Source: an uncultured Clostridia bacterium
GTDB lineage: Bacteria; Bacillota; Clostridia; Christensenellales; Aristaeellaceae
Assembly: GCA_937886445.1 (NCBI GenBank)
Contig: CALGBY010000111.1
Coordinates: forward strand, 14,279-78,278
Reading direction: 5' to 3'
Length of the DNA: 64,000 nt
Shown here piece by piece: positions 17,079 through 24,952 of the stretch. Numbering within the stretch: the first letter of the stretch is position 1; the number at the start of each line of letters is the position of its first letter. The notes beneath the pieces are model-generated. The model did not search any database. It saw only the letters and a program-made list of their open reading frames with translations, and was not told the DNA's origin. A program made the translations under genes and the position numbers.

Positions 17079-18212
17079 ATGAGTGAAAACAAACGCTTTT
17101 CTTTTGAAGTGATCAAGACCTGCAAGCAGTCCGGCGCGAGGCTGGGCATGCTGCACACCCCGCACGGCGATATCCCCACCCCCATCTATATGCCCGTGGG
17201 AACACAGGCCTGCGTAAAGGCGATGACGCCGCGCGAAATGGAGGAACTGGGCGCAAAGATCATCCTGAACAACACCTATCACCTGCACCTGCGTCCGGGA
17301 GAGGACCTGATCGCGCGCGCGGGAGGCACGCACGCCTTCCAGAGCTGGAACAAGCCCATCCTTACCGACAGCGGCGGCTTTCAGGTCTTCTCGCTCTCCG
17401 GTCTTCGCAAGATCACCGAGCAGGGAGTCGCCTTCCGCAGCCATCTGGACGGCAGCAAAAAATTCATCAGCCCCGAGGTATCGATGGAGATCCAGCAAAA
17501 GCTGGGCAGCGATATCGCGATGGCCTTTGATGTCTGCACGGCCTACCCGTGCGATCACCGCACCGCCGAGGACGCGATGCACCGCACACACCGCTGGGCC
17601 GAGCGCTGCAAAAAATACCACACACGTGAGGATCAGGCGCTGTTCGGCATCGTACAGGGCGCCTTCTTTGACGATCTGCGCGTAGAAAGCGCCAAAACAC
17701 TGGTGGATATGGATTTCCCCGGCTACGGGATCGGCGGCCTGAGTGTGGGCGAGCCCAAGCCCGTGATGTACGATATGCTTGAAAAGCTTGAGCCCCATAT
17801 GCCCAAGGAAAAGCCGCGTTATCTGATGGGCGTAGGTACGCCGGACTGCTTCCTTGAGGGCGTGCTGCGCGGCATCGATATGTTTGACTGCGTGCTTGCC
17901 ACAAGGATCGCGAGAAACGGTACGGTATTCACGAAAAACGGGCGTCTGGTGATCAGAAACGCCGAATACGCGGAGGATTTCCGTCCGCTGGAAGACGGAT
18001 GTGACTGCTACGCCTGCCGCAATTTTTCAAGAGCCTATATCCGCCACCTGTTCAAGGCGGGAGAGATCACCGCGGGGCGCTTGGCCTCCATACACAACCT
18101 GCGCTTCCTGATACGCATGATGGAGGAGATCCGTCAGGCCATCATGGAGGACAGATTCCTGGATTACAGAAAAGAGTTTTACGAAAGATATGACCTGACG
18201 CGCAATTTCTGA
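17079..18212 (+). CDS. tgt: Queuine tRNA-guanine transglycosylase
   Basis: A 377-residue bacterial TGT that replaces guanine-34 by preQ1 in GUN-anticodon tRNAs, a step of queuosine synthesis. The general acid/base Asp97 lies in LTDSGGFQVFS, the nucleophile Asp270 in GIDMFDCVLATRIARNG, and the zinc site is Cys308, Cys310, Cys313 and His339 (CDCYAC ... IHN). Length and motif spacing match the family. The start at 17079 has AAGG 8 nt upstream; 38 upstream codons in frame overlap the preceding gene and terminator. No other queuosine genes are in the window. Confidence 0.96.
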   Translation: MSENKRFSFEVIKTCKQSGARLGMLHTPHGDIPTPIYMPVGTQACVKAMTPREMEELGAKIILNNTYHLHLRPGEDLIARAGGTHAFQSWNKPILTDSGGFQVFSLSGLRKITEQGVAFRSHLDGSKKFISPEVSMEIQQKLGSDIAMAFDVCTAYPCDHRTAEDAMHRTHRWAERCKKYHTREDQALFGIVQGAFFDDLRVESAKTLVDMDFPGYGIGGLSVGEPKPVMYDMLEKLEPHMPKEKPRYLMGVGTPDCFLEGVLRGIDMFDCVLATRIARNGTVFTKNGRLVIRNAEYAEDFRPLEDGCDCYACRNFSRAYIRHLFKAGEITAGRLASIHNLRFLIRMMEEIRQAIMEDRFLDYRKEFYERYDLTRNF

Positions 18213-18236
18213 TGCTGCCGGCGGAGGTATCCCGAA

Positions 18237-19043
18237 ATGACTGTGATCGGCGCAAGAGCACATGATTTTGACTTTCACACACCCGCCCCGCTCTTTGAGG
18301 CGGTCTCATCGGCCGGTTACCGCGCGGTACAGCTGGCCTGTCCCAAATCCTTCTCCCGGGCTTACCCGCTCACGAATGAGCAGATCAGCGAGATCCTGGA
18401 TGCCTCGAAAAAGTATCATGTGGAGATCGGCGTACTGGGATGTTATCAGGATCTCGCCTGCCCGGACAGAGAAAAGCGCATCGCAGCGGTGGACACCTAT
18501 ATCAATGGGCTGAAAACAGGCAAAGCGCTGCATGTCAGATGCGTAGGCAGTGAAACCACCCATTTTGAGGGCACCTGGGAGGAACAAAGGGCAGCGTTTT
18601 CCCTGCTTACCGACAGCGTGCTGCGTATGGCGGAGGCCGCGGAAAAGATCGGTGTGGATATGGGCATCGAGCCTGTGTTCCAAAACACCCTCGGCACCCC
18701 GGAGCTTGCCGCCGAATTGAAGGAAAAGACGGGCAGCAGCCGCCTCAAGTGGATCTGGGACGCCGTAAACCTGCTGGATCCGTCAAAGGATGAAGAGGAC
18801 AGCCTTCTGCAGAAGCGCACCGTGCAATTGCTCGGAAACGACATCGTGGCCATGCACATCAAGGGCGTACGTTTCCGCGAAGCGAAAAGAAAGCAGGCCT
18901 GCCCGCTTACGGAGGGTGAATTGGACTGGCATTTCCCCTTCCGCTGGGCAAAGGAGCAGAAAAACATGCTTTTGCTTCGCGAGGAGGCCATTCCCTCCCG
19001 CTCCGCGGAGGAGATCGCCTTCATGGAAGCGCTTTTGAAATAA
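18237..19043 (+). CDS. Sugar phosphate isomerase/epimerase-like TIM barrel protein
   Basis: A 268-residue member of the xylose-isomerase-like TIM barrel (AP-endonuclease-2) superfamily, which interconverts keto-sugars, inositol derivatives or hydroxypyruvate. Possible metal ligands are Glu in MGIEPVF, Asp in WIWDAVN, His in VAMHIKG and Glu in LLREEAIP. AFSLLTDSVLRMAEAAEKIGV is a typical helix preceding the IEP strand. There is no signal peptide. GGAGG lies about 10 nt before the ATG and only 24 nt separate it from tgt, suggesting co-transcription. The substrate cannot be inferred. Confidence 0.75.
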   Translation: MTVIGARAHDFDFHTPAPLFEAVSSAGYRAVQLACPKSFSRAYPLTNEQISEILDASKKYHVEIGVLGCYQDLACPDREKRIAAVDTYINGLKTGKALHVRCVGSETTHFEGTWEEQRAAFSLLTDSVLRMAEAAEKIGVDMGIEPVFQNTLGTPELAAELKEKTGSSRLKWIWDAVNLLDPSKDEEDSLLQKRTVQLLGNDIVAMHIKGVRFREAKRKQACPLTEGELDWHFPFRWAKEQKNMLLLREEAIPSRSAEEIAFMEALLK

Positions 19044-19447
19044 TCACTGTCAAAACAGGCCCTCACGGAACAGGTTATTATACAGAGGTAGGGTTCTCCC
19101 TCCCCTGTATACGCAGATAAAATGCAGCGATCTCAGGCAGCTATGGCTTGAAGGGAAAGCCTTCAAATCACAGCTGCTTTTTATTACAGCAAAAAGAGCA
19201 GCTTGCCCATGAAACGCGGGCACTGACGCTGCAAAGATCATTTCTTCCCGCCCCCGAACCGACCGGGGCAGAACAGTGTCCGCCCGGAAACATGGCCGGA
19301 GGCGCATGGAATATCTCCGGTAGGATCAGCCCGGCCTGCTTAACCGGTTCCTGCACTCCGGTGAGTATTTCCGGAAAAACGGATTCCGGAACTGCCGGAA
19401 TCATAAACATCGGAAGGATAAAGACCTTGGCAGAAGTCCCGCCCGAC
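19044..19447. other. Intergenic region without a recognisable gene
   Basis: About 400 bp between the isomerase-like gene and the metal ATPase. The only structure seen is the ATPase terminator at 19374-19402. Short open frames on both strands lack ribosome binding sites and do not resemble proteins. Confidence 0.5.
19374..19402 (-). terminator. Rho-independent terminator of the metal ATPase operon
   Basis: 8-bp stem GATTCCGG / CCGGAATC with a 5-nt loop, followed on the minus strand by CGTTTTT. It lies 46 bp beyond the ATPase stop codon. Confidence 0.75.
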
Positions 19448-21463
19448 TTACAGCTTCCTGACAAACAGGCAGCGGATCGCATTCAGCACTGCCAGAATCA
19501 TCACGCCCACATCGGCAAAGACAGCCAGATACATATTGGCAATTCCGAAAGCACCCAGTACCAGACAGGCAAGCTTCACTCCCATAGCCATGACGATGTT
19601 CTGATAAACGATTCTCAGGCACTTTCCTGAAATCCTGATCGCCTTAACGATTTTCATAGGATCATCGTCCATCAGGACAATATCAGCTGCCTCGATCGCC
19701 GCATCTGACCCCATTGCGCCCATTGCAATGCCGATATCAGCCCTGGACAGTGCGGGAGCGTCATTCACTCCGTCACCGACAAAAGCCAGCTTTGCTTTTC
19801 CGGTTTTCTCCTTCATAAGTTCTTCCACCTTGAACACTTTATCCGCCGGAAGCAGCTCGCTGAAGACCTGATCCAGGCCAAGAGAATCAGCGACCTGCTG
19901 TGCCGCCTTTTTTGCGTCTCCGGTCAGCATGACCGTTTTTTTCACACCCATATCCTTCAGTGCGGAGATGGCTTCCGCGGAACGGGGCTTCACAATATCG
20001 GAAATCACGATATGTCCCGCATAAACACCATTGATCGCCAAGTGAATAATGGTTCCGGTATCATGACAGTCGATGTACGGGATGTTCAAACGATCCATCA
20101 GTTTATCATTGCCGGCAGCAACTTCCATATCATCTACTTTTGCGATGACACCGTTCCCGCTTATTTCCTGCACATCACGGACACGGCTGCGATCCGGCTC
20201 TTTGCCGTAAGCCCGCTGTAAGCTCTTACTGATAGGATGTGATGAAGCACTCTCCGCCAGTGCGGCATATTCTATCAGCCTTTCCTCTTCGATCCTGTTA
20301 TGGTGTATGCCATTTACTTCAAAAATGCCCTGAGTGAGCGTACCCGTCTTATCAAATACAACGATCCCGGTTTGAGAAAGTGCTTCAAGATAGTTGGAGC
20401 CCTTTACCAGCACCCCTTCTCTGCTTGCGCCGCCGATACCGGCAAAGAAGCTGAGGGGAATGCTGATAACCAGCGCACAGGGACAGCTGATGACAAGGAA
20501 GCTCAGTGCGCGATAGACCCAGGTGCTCCAATCAGCGCTGAGACCCATACCGATCATACGGATAAGCGGGGGCAGGATCGCCAGTGCCAAAGCGCTGTAA
20601 CAAACCGCAGGCGTGTAGACTTTCGCAAATTTCGAAATAAAATCCTCAGATCTTGATTTTCTGGAACTTGCGTTTTCCACCAGATCAAGAATTTTGGAAA
20701 CAGTGGATTCGCCGAATTTTTTTGTGGTTCGTATTTTCAGAACACCTGTCATATTGATGCAGCCGCTTATGATCCCGTCACCGGCTTTAACCTCCCGCGG
20801 AAGGCTTTCACCTGTCAATGCGGCGGTATTCAGACAGGAAATTCCCTCTGCTACCACACCGTCAATGGGTACTTTTTCACCCGGCTGTACCACGATCACG
20901 CTGCCTGCAGCAACCTCATCCGGATCGATCTTCTCTATGGATCCATCACGCTCTATGTTGGCATAATCCGGGCAGATATCCATCAAATCACTTATATTGC
21001 GGCGGCTTTTGCCTACAGCGTAGCTCTGGAACCACTCACCTACCTGATATAGCAGCATGACTGCAATGGCCTCCAGATAATCTCCGTTTTCGCATACCGC
21101 CAGGATCACAGCGCCTGCTGTGGCAACGGCCATCAGGAAGTTTTCATCAAAGACCCGCTTATTCAAAATGCCTTTTCCGGCTTTTTTCAAAATATCGTGA
21201 CCTATGATAAAGTAATCCGCCAGATACAGCGCAAGGCGCACCCAACGCCCCGCAGAAGGAAACAGATATCCGTCAAGCCTTGCAAAGGTTTCCGCCTTGA
21301 GAAATTGAAGCCCCAGCAGAACAGCAGCGGAAATGAAAATACGGATCAGCATCGTTCTTTGCTTCGCGGTCATACCATCCCTGCGTCTGCCGATCACAAG
21401 AAGAAACAGAGCATCTGTTAAAAGAACAGCGGAAAGCATTATGTTTACAATGATCTCCTGCAT
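19448..21463 (-). CDS. Heavy-metal P1B-type ATPase (Cd/Zn/Co class), lacking an N-terminal HMA domain
   Basis: A 671-residue metal exporter. Hydrophobic pairs occur near residues 8-25, 40-60, 75-90 and 110-140. Motifs in order are TGES (217-220, actuator), the metal-transport CPC (327-329), the phosphorylation site DKTGT (from 371), the HP of SASSHPISKSL (nucleotide binding) and GDGVNDAP. The CPC plus the C-terminal Lys/Asp-containing helices (GVKLACLVLGAFGIANMYLA and FADVGVMIL) fit Zn/Cd/Co pumps (P1B-2). The usual N-terminal CxxC domain is missing and is encoded separately 86 nt upstream. The ATG at 21463 has AAGGAG 7 nt upstream; a TTG two codons earlier is less likely. Confidence 0.93.
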   Translation of the reverse strand: MQEIIVNIMLSAVLLTDALFLLVIGRRRDGMTAKQRTMLIRIFISAAVLLGLQFLKAETFARLDGYLFPSAGRWVRLALYLADYFIIGHDILKKAGKGILNKRVFDENFLMAVATAGAVILAVCENGDYLEAIAVMLLYQVGEWFQSYAVGKSRRNISDLMDICPDYANIERDGSIEKIDPDEVAAGSVIVVQPGEKVPIDGVVAEGISCLNTAALTGESLPREVKAGDGIISGCINMTGVLKIRTTKKFGESTVSKILDLVENASSRKSRSEDFISKFAKVYTPAVCYSALALAILPPLIRMIGMGLSADWSTWVYRALSFLVISCPCALVISIPLSFFAGIGGASREGVLVKGSNYLEALSQTGIVVFDKTGTLTQGIFEVNGIHHNRIEEERLIEYAALAESASSHPISKSLQRAYGKEPDRSRVRDVQEISGNGVIAKVDDMEVAAGNDKLMDRLNIPYIDCHDTGTIIHLAINGVYAGHIVISDIVKPRSAEAISALKDMGVKKTVMLTGDAKKAAQQVADSLGLDQVFSELLPADKVFKVEELMKEKTGKAKLAFVGDGVNDAPALSRADIGIAMGAMGSDAAIEAADIVLMDDDPMKIVKAIRISGKCLRIVYQNIVMAMGVKLACLVLGAFGIANMYLAVFADVGVMILAVLNAIRCLFVRKL

Positions 21464-21549
21464 TTGCAAACTCCTTTCAATACCGACTTGATCAGGAACA
21501 CCCGGAAGGTGTTTTATGAAGGCATCCTTTCCTGTCGAAGCGGTTTCTG

Positions 21550-21768
21550 TTACAGAAAAATTTCGCAGTCAGGCTCAACCTTCTTACAGGCAGCCAAAAC
21601 ATTCTGCATAACAGTCTTCGGATCTTGCCCCGCCGCAAACTCCACGATCATCTTCTGCGTCATGAAGTTAACAGTCGCATGCTTGACACCGGCGCTCTTG
21701 AGAGCTGCGTCCTCCATCAGGTTCGCACAGTTGGCACAGTCCACTTCGATTTTGTAAGTCATTTTCAT
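21550..21768 (-). CDS. Free-standing heavy-metal-associated (HMA) domain protein
   Basis: A 72-residue copper/zinc-chaperone-like protein of ferredoxin fold. The metal motif is VDCANCANLMEDA with Cys11 and Cys14 (CxxC), followed by GVKHATVNFMTQKMIVEF, the standard beta-strand 2-3 of HMA domains. It is the first gene of the operon with the P-type ATPase and probably supplies the metal-binding domain that the ATPase lacks. GGAGG at 21779-21783 with 9-10 nt spacing supports the ATG at 21768 rather than a start six codons earlier. Confidence 0.88.
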   Translation of the reverse strand: MKMTYKIEVDCANCANLMEDAALKSAGVKHATVNFMTQKMIVEFAAGQDPKTVMQNVLAACKKVEPDCEIFL

Positions 21769-21791
21769 AAATGAATTCCTCCTCAAAAGTT

Positions 21792-21815
21792 ACGATTAAT
21801 CAATTGATTAATCGT
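21792..21815. promoter_or_regulatory. Perfect 24-bp palindrome, presumed operator of the metal regulator
   Basis: Two perfect 12-nt arms, ACGATTAATCAA and its reverse complement, meet without a spacer. The site covers about +3 to +26 of the minus-strand metal operon and overlaps the -35 box of the plus-strand regulator promoter, so one bound protein could repress both directions. ArsR/SmtB proteins bind comparable AT-rich 12-2-12 repeats. Confidence 0.7.
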
Positions 21816-21832
21816 TACACCTGCAGTATAAT
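21804..21832 (+). promoter_or_regulatory. Promoter of the ArsR-AraC regulator
   Basis: TTGATT (21804-21809), 17-nt spacer, TATAAT (21827-21832). The -35 lies inside the palindrome. Confidence 0.65.
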
Positions 21833-21853
21833 GAATTCAGCGCAAAAAATCAA
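21825..21853 (-). promoter_or_regulatory. Promoter of the HMA-ATPase operon
   Basis: Minus-strand TTGATT (21853-21848), 17-nt spacer, TATACT (21830-21825). It overlaps the divergent regulator promoter face to face; the palindrome lies directly downstream. Confidence 0.65.
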
Positions 21854-21922
21854 TTTCTATGCGCCGTTCCATTCTGAAAAGGCGAAAATTATTTCCAAAA
21901 TGGTGAAAGTGGAGGAAAAGCC

Positions 21923-22723
21923 ATGTCGATCAAAGAATTACCCCATGATCACGGAGAGAAAATATCGATTCTGGAACAGCTTCAGTTATCGGGGGATTTT
22001 CACATCGCAGCAGAAATATTCAAACAGCTCGGAGATACAACACGGATCCGTATTTTCTGGCTACTTTGCCACTGCGAAGAATGTGTCATCAATATCGCTG
22101 CCATTCTGGGTATCTCAAGTCCGGCAGCAGCCCATCATCTTCGGCCGTTGCGGGATAATGGCCTGATCGTCAGCCGCCGTGAGGGTAAGGAAGTGTACTA
22201 CAAGGCAGCGGATACGCCCCTGGGCAAGCTTGCCCACCGGATGATCGAGCAGGTGATGGAGATAGCCTGTCCGAAGTCATCGGTCGCCCCGCTGTCTCAT
22301 CACGGATCAGAGATGAAATATCAAAATGATCCGCCGGCATATCAGGAACAGACCGAAATGATCCGCCGGATCCATACGCAGCTCACAGAACACCTTGATC
22401 AGAGGTTTACGATCGAATCACTGGCAAAACAGTATCTGATCAACCCGACAACGCTGAAATCCATGTTCAAGTCCGTTTATGGAGCATCCATTGCCGCCCA
22501 CATCAGGGAACACCGGATGATGGAAGCCGCAAGGCTGCTTCGTGAAACGGATATGAGAATTGCTGAGATCGCCCGTCGTGTAGGATATGACAGTCAGAGC
22601 AGATTTTCGACTGCTTTCAAAGAGGCCTATCAGATCCTGCCCACGGCATACCGGAAGAAGCATTTGCTGATGCAAGTATTCAAGCCGGAGCCTGCAGAAC
22701 AGAGCATTCAAGCAAAGAAATAA
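21923..22723 (+). CDS. ArsR-AraC fusion transcriptional regulator, metal-responsive
   Basis: A 266-residue protein joining two DNA-binding modules. Residues about 25-112 are an ArsR/SmtB winged helix: AAEIFKQLGDTTRIRIFWLL, a thiol motif with Cys49, Cys51 and Cys54 at the metal-binding helix, the recognition helix SSPAAAHHLRPLRDNGLI and the wing SRREGKEVYY. Residues about 145-247 are an AraC-type double helix-turn-helix: FTIESLAKQYLINPTTLKSMF and MRIAEIARRVGYDSQSRFSTAF. A His/Pro-rich linker (118-142, with SHHGSE) joins them and could add ligands. GGAGG lies 7 nt before the ATG. Divergent placement from the HMA-ATPase genes indicates it controls them, probably releasing DNA on Zn/Cd/Pb binding. 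Confidence 0.88.
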   Translation: MSIKELPHDHGEKISILEQLQLSGDFHIAAEIFKQLGDTTRIRIFWLLCHCEECVINIAAILGISSPAAAHHLRPLRDNGLIVSRREGKEVYYKAADTPLGKLAHRMIEQVMEIACPKSSVAPLSHHGSEMKYQNDPPAYQEQTEMIRRIHTQLTEHLDQRFTIESLAKQYLINPTTLKSMFKSVYGASIAAHIREHRMMEAARLLRETDMRIAEIARRVGYDSQSRFSTAFKEAYQILPTAYRKKHLLMQVFKPEPAEQSIQAKK

Positions 22724-22817
22724 CGATAGAAAATGAAAATCGGCTGGGATCAGGATCAATGCCTGCGCGCCGCGGCTCCCGAACAGCCTGCCGGTACCGC
22801 AGCCGAAGGTTTTTGTG

Positions 22818-22866
22818 AAAAAAAACCGGCGTCATACGGTTTTTCCCGTACGCACCGGTTTTTTCA
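22818..22866. terminator. Bidirectional terminator between the regulator and nrdR
   Basis: A-run, then ACCGG-G...TACGG / CCGTA...CCGGT hairpin around loop TTTTC, then a T-run (TTTTTT on the plus strand; the A-run gives U's on the minus strand). It serves two convergent genes. Confidence 0.8.
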
Positions 22867-22873
22867 ATTTTCT

Positions 22874-23353
22874 TTATTCCTTCTCCTGTGCTGCCGGCAC
22901 CTTATCAGTGATCATCCGGTTCAGCTCATTCATAAAGGTGGGGATATCGGTAAACTGACGGTAAACAGAAGCGAAGCGCACATACGCCACCTCATCCAGC
23001 CTGCGCAGCTCCTCCATCACCATTTCGCCGATCTGCCTGGTGGTGATCTCGTTCTGCAGGTTATTGGAGGCCGTCTGCTCAATATTGTTCACGATCCGGT
23101 CGATCTCAGAAGCGGATACAGGGCGCTTATGGCAGGCGGCGATGATGCCGAGGCGCAGCTTCTGCGGGTCAAACAATTCCCGGGAATGATCCTTTTTGAT
23201 CACAAGCAGTTCCGGGGCCTCGATCTTTTCGTAGGTGGTAAAGCGGCGTCCGCACTGTACGCACTCGCGGCGGCGGCGGATGGAATTTCCGTCATCGGTG
23301 GGGCGTGAATCGATCACACGGCTCTCAACACAGCTGCAAAACTGGCATCTCAT
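22874..23353 (-). CDS. nrdR: Transcriptional repressor NrdR
   Basis: A 159-residue repressor of ribonucleotide reductase genes. The zinc ribbon is formed by Cys3, Cys6, Cys31 and Cys34 (CQFC ... CVQC), followed by the ATP-cone from about residue 48 (LLVIKKDHSRELFDPQKLR). Length and sequence are standard. AGGAG lies 8 nt before the ATG. It is the last gene of the long minus-strand series, 51 nt after the solute-binding protein gene. No ribonucleotide reductase gene or NrdR box was seen in the window. Confidence 0.97.
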   Translation of the reverse strand: MRCQFCSCVESRVIDSRPTDDGNSIRRRRECVQCGRRFTTYEKIEAPELLVIKKDHSRELFDPQKLRLGIIAACHKRPVSASEIDRIVNNIEQTASNNLQNEITTRQIGEMVMEELRRLDEVAYVRFASVYRQFTDIPTFMNELNRMITDKVPAAQEKE

Positions 23354-23404
23354 GTTTCTTCTCCTTTTTTTCGTGATTTTTCATGATCAATCGTTACTCA
23401 TCTG

Positions 23405-24952
23405 TTATCTGGGCTGGGCGTCCTCCAGCCCGCGCAGTACATCCGGCTCACGCACATCCTGAACGGTAAAGAACAGTGAGCGGGTCAGCACAGCGCCCGT
23501 GCGCCAGTAGAGGCAGACAAAGGGGCAGTCCTTTTCAAAAAGATCCTGTATATCATAAAGCGCCTGCTGGTAGCTTCCCTTATCTCCGGCCTTTCTCAGC
23601 ACGGAGAAAAGGTTATCCATATCTCTGCTGCGGTAGGCCATAAAATTGCACACATTGCCGATCATCAGCAGAAAGCCGGGATCCGGCACCGTATCCATCT
23701 GAAAAGCGCACAGGCACAGGTCGTAACTGCGCTTTTCCAGCTTGACCTTCGCGTCGGAATAAGTCATCGTTGTAACATCCGCGTTGATCCCGATGGCGTT
23801 CAGATCATCCGAGATCATATTGGCCGCCTGAATGCGCACGGAATTTTCCTGTTCCTCATACACATAGATACGAAGCTTCAGGTTGCGTTTTTTGCCGTCC
23901 TTCAGGATATCCAGCACACCGTCGCCGTCCGTGTCGCTCCAGCCCTTATCGGCAAGGATCTGCGCAGCCTTTTCCGGATCGTAGGTATACGCTTCTCCTT
24001 CTTTATAGGTCCATGTGCCCGGGATCATCGGGGTATCGGTACGCACCACCATATCTGTATACACCGTGGCGGCGATATTGTCGATATCGATCGCATAACG
24101 GATGGCCTGACGGATCTCCGGATCCTCCAGCGGGTAGGACTGATGATTCATCATCAGCACCTCCAGTTGCTGTGTGCGGTAGGGCACATTCAGGCTGGAG
24201 TTGCCGCCGCGGTACTGAGCCGCTGTGGCGCTGCGCGTCACGATGGCGTCCACCTGCTTGTATTCGTAGGCGGAAAGCAGATCCCGGTTGGTGGTATAGA
24301 ACAGGAAATTCAGTTCCTTATAGCCGGCGCGTCCGTCCCAATAGTATTCATAGGCGCTGAGCAGCAGTTCCTGCCCCGGGTTGAACTGCGTCACCTCGTA
24401 CGGTCCCGTTCCGGAAGGCTGCACGGCGTTCACCTCGTCCGCCTTCAGCACGGGAAACACCAGTGAATAAAGCAGGCCGTAGCAGGGGCGTGAGGCATTG
24501 ATCACAAAGTGCAGCCTGTCATTGGCTGAAGCGCTTTTCACCAGATATTTCAGCCCCATATACTGCCCTTCACCGCTTTCCGCGAGAAGCAGGATCTGAT
24601 CTATCGTGGCCACCACATCCTGTGCGGTCAGCGGAGTGCCGTCATGAAAGGTGATGCCGTCCCGCAAAGTGAACAGCCAGGTTTTTCCGTCATCGGAGCG
24701 CTCCCATTCCCTGACAAGACAGGGCTCGGGATCATAATGATCATTGATCTCAAAAAGCGGTTCATAGATCAGCGAGGTAACGCTGATCATTTCCCGTTCT
24801 ACGGGGATCAGCGGGTTAAGGTATACCGTAGTGACCGATTTTACGCCGATGGTCATCGATGCCTCCTCGGCGAAAGCGCCGCATACGGAAAGCGCCATCA
24901 CAAGCGCCGCGATCAGCGCGCTAATCCTGATAGTACGGCCGGTAGAAGTCAT
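23405..24952 (-). CDS. Family 5 (peptide/nickel-type) ABC solute-binding protein
   Basis: A 515-residue exported binding protein. The N-terminus has a signal peptide (ISALIAALVMALSVCGAFA, cleavage before Glu). Family-5 features are LIYEPLFEINDHYDPEPCLVREWE, WLFTLRDGITFHDGTPLTAQDV and GTGPYEVTQFNPGQELLL, followed by a long two-lobe fold. No permease or ATPase genes are nearby, so it either feeds a transporter encoded elsewhere or acts on the cell-wall side, for example with muropeptides. Its start lies inside the lytic transglycosylase gene (32-nt overlap) with GGAGG 4 nt upstream, so the two are translationally coupled. Confidence 0.87.
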   Translation of the reverse strand: MTSTGRTIRISALIAALVMALSVCGAFAEEASMTIGVKSVTTVYLNPLIPVEREMISVTSLIYEPLFEINDHYDPEPCLVREWERSDDGKTWLFTLRDGITFHDGTPLTAQDVVATIDQILLLAESGEGQYMGLKYLVKSASANDRLHFVINASRPCYGLLYSLVFPVLKADEVNAVQPSGTGPYEVTQFNPGQELLLSAYEYYWDGRAGYKELNFLFYTTNRDLLSAYEYKQVDAIVTRSATAAQYRGGNSSLNVPYRTQQLEVLMMNHQSYPLEDPEIRQAIRYAIDIDNIAATVYTDMVVRTDTPMIPGTWTYKEGEAYTYDPEKAAQILADKGWSDTDGDGVLDILKDGKKRNLKLRIYVYEEQENSVRIQAANMISDDLNAIGINADVTTMTYSDAKVKLEKRSYDLCLCAFQMDTVPDPGFLLMIGNVCNFMAYRSRDMDNLFSVLRKAGDKGSYQQALYDIQDLFEKDCPFVCLYWRTGAVLTRSLFFTVQDVREPDVLRGLEDAQPR

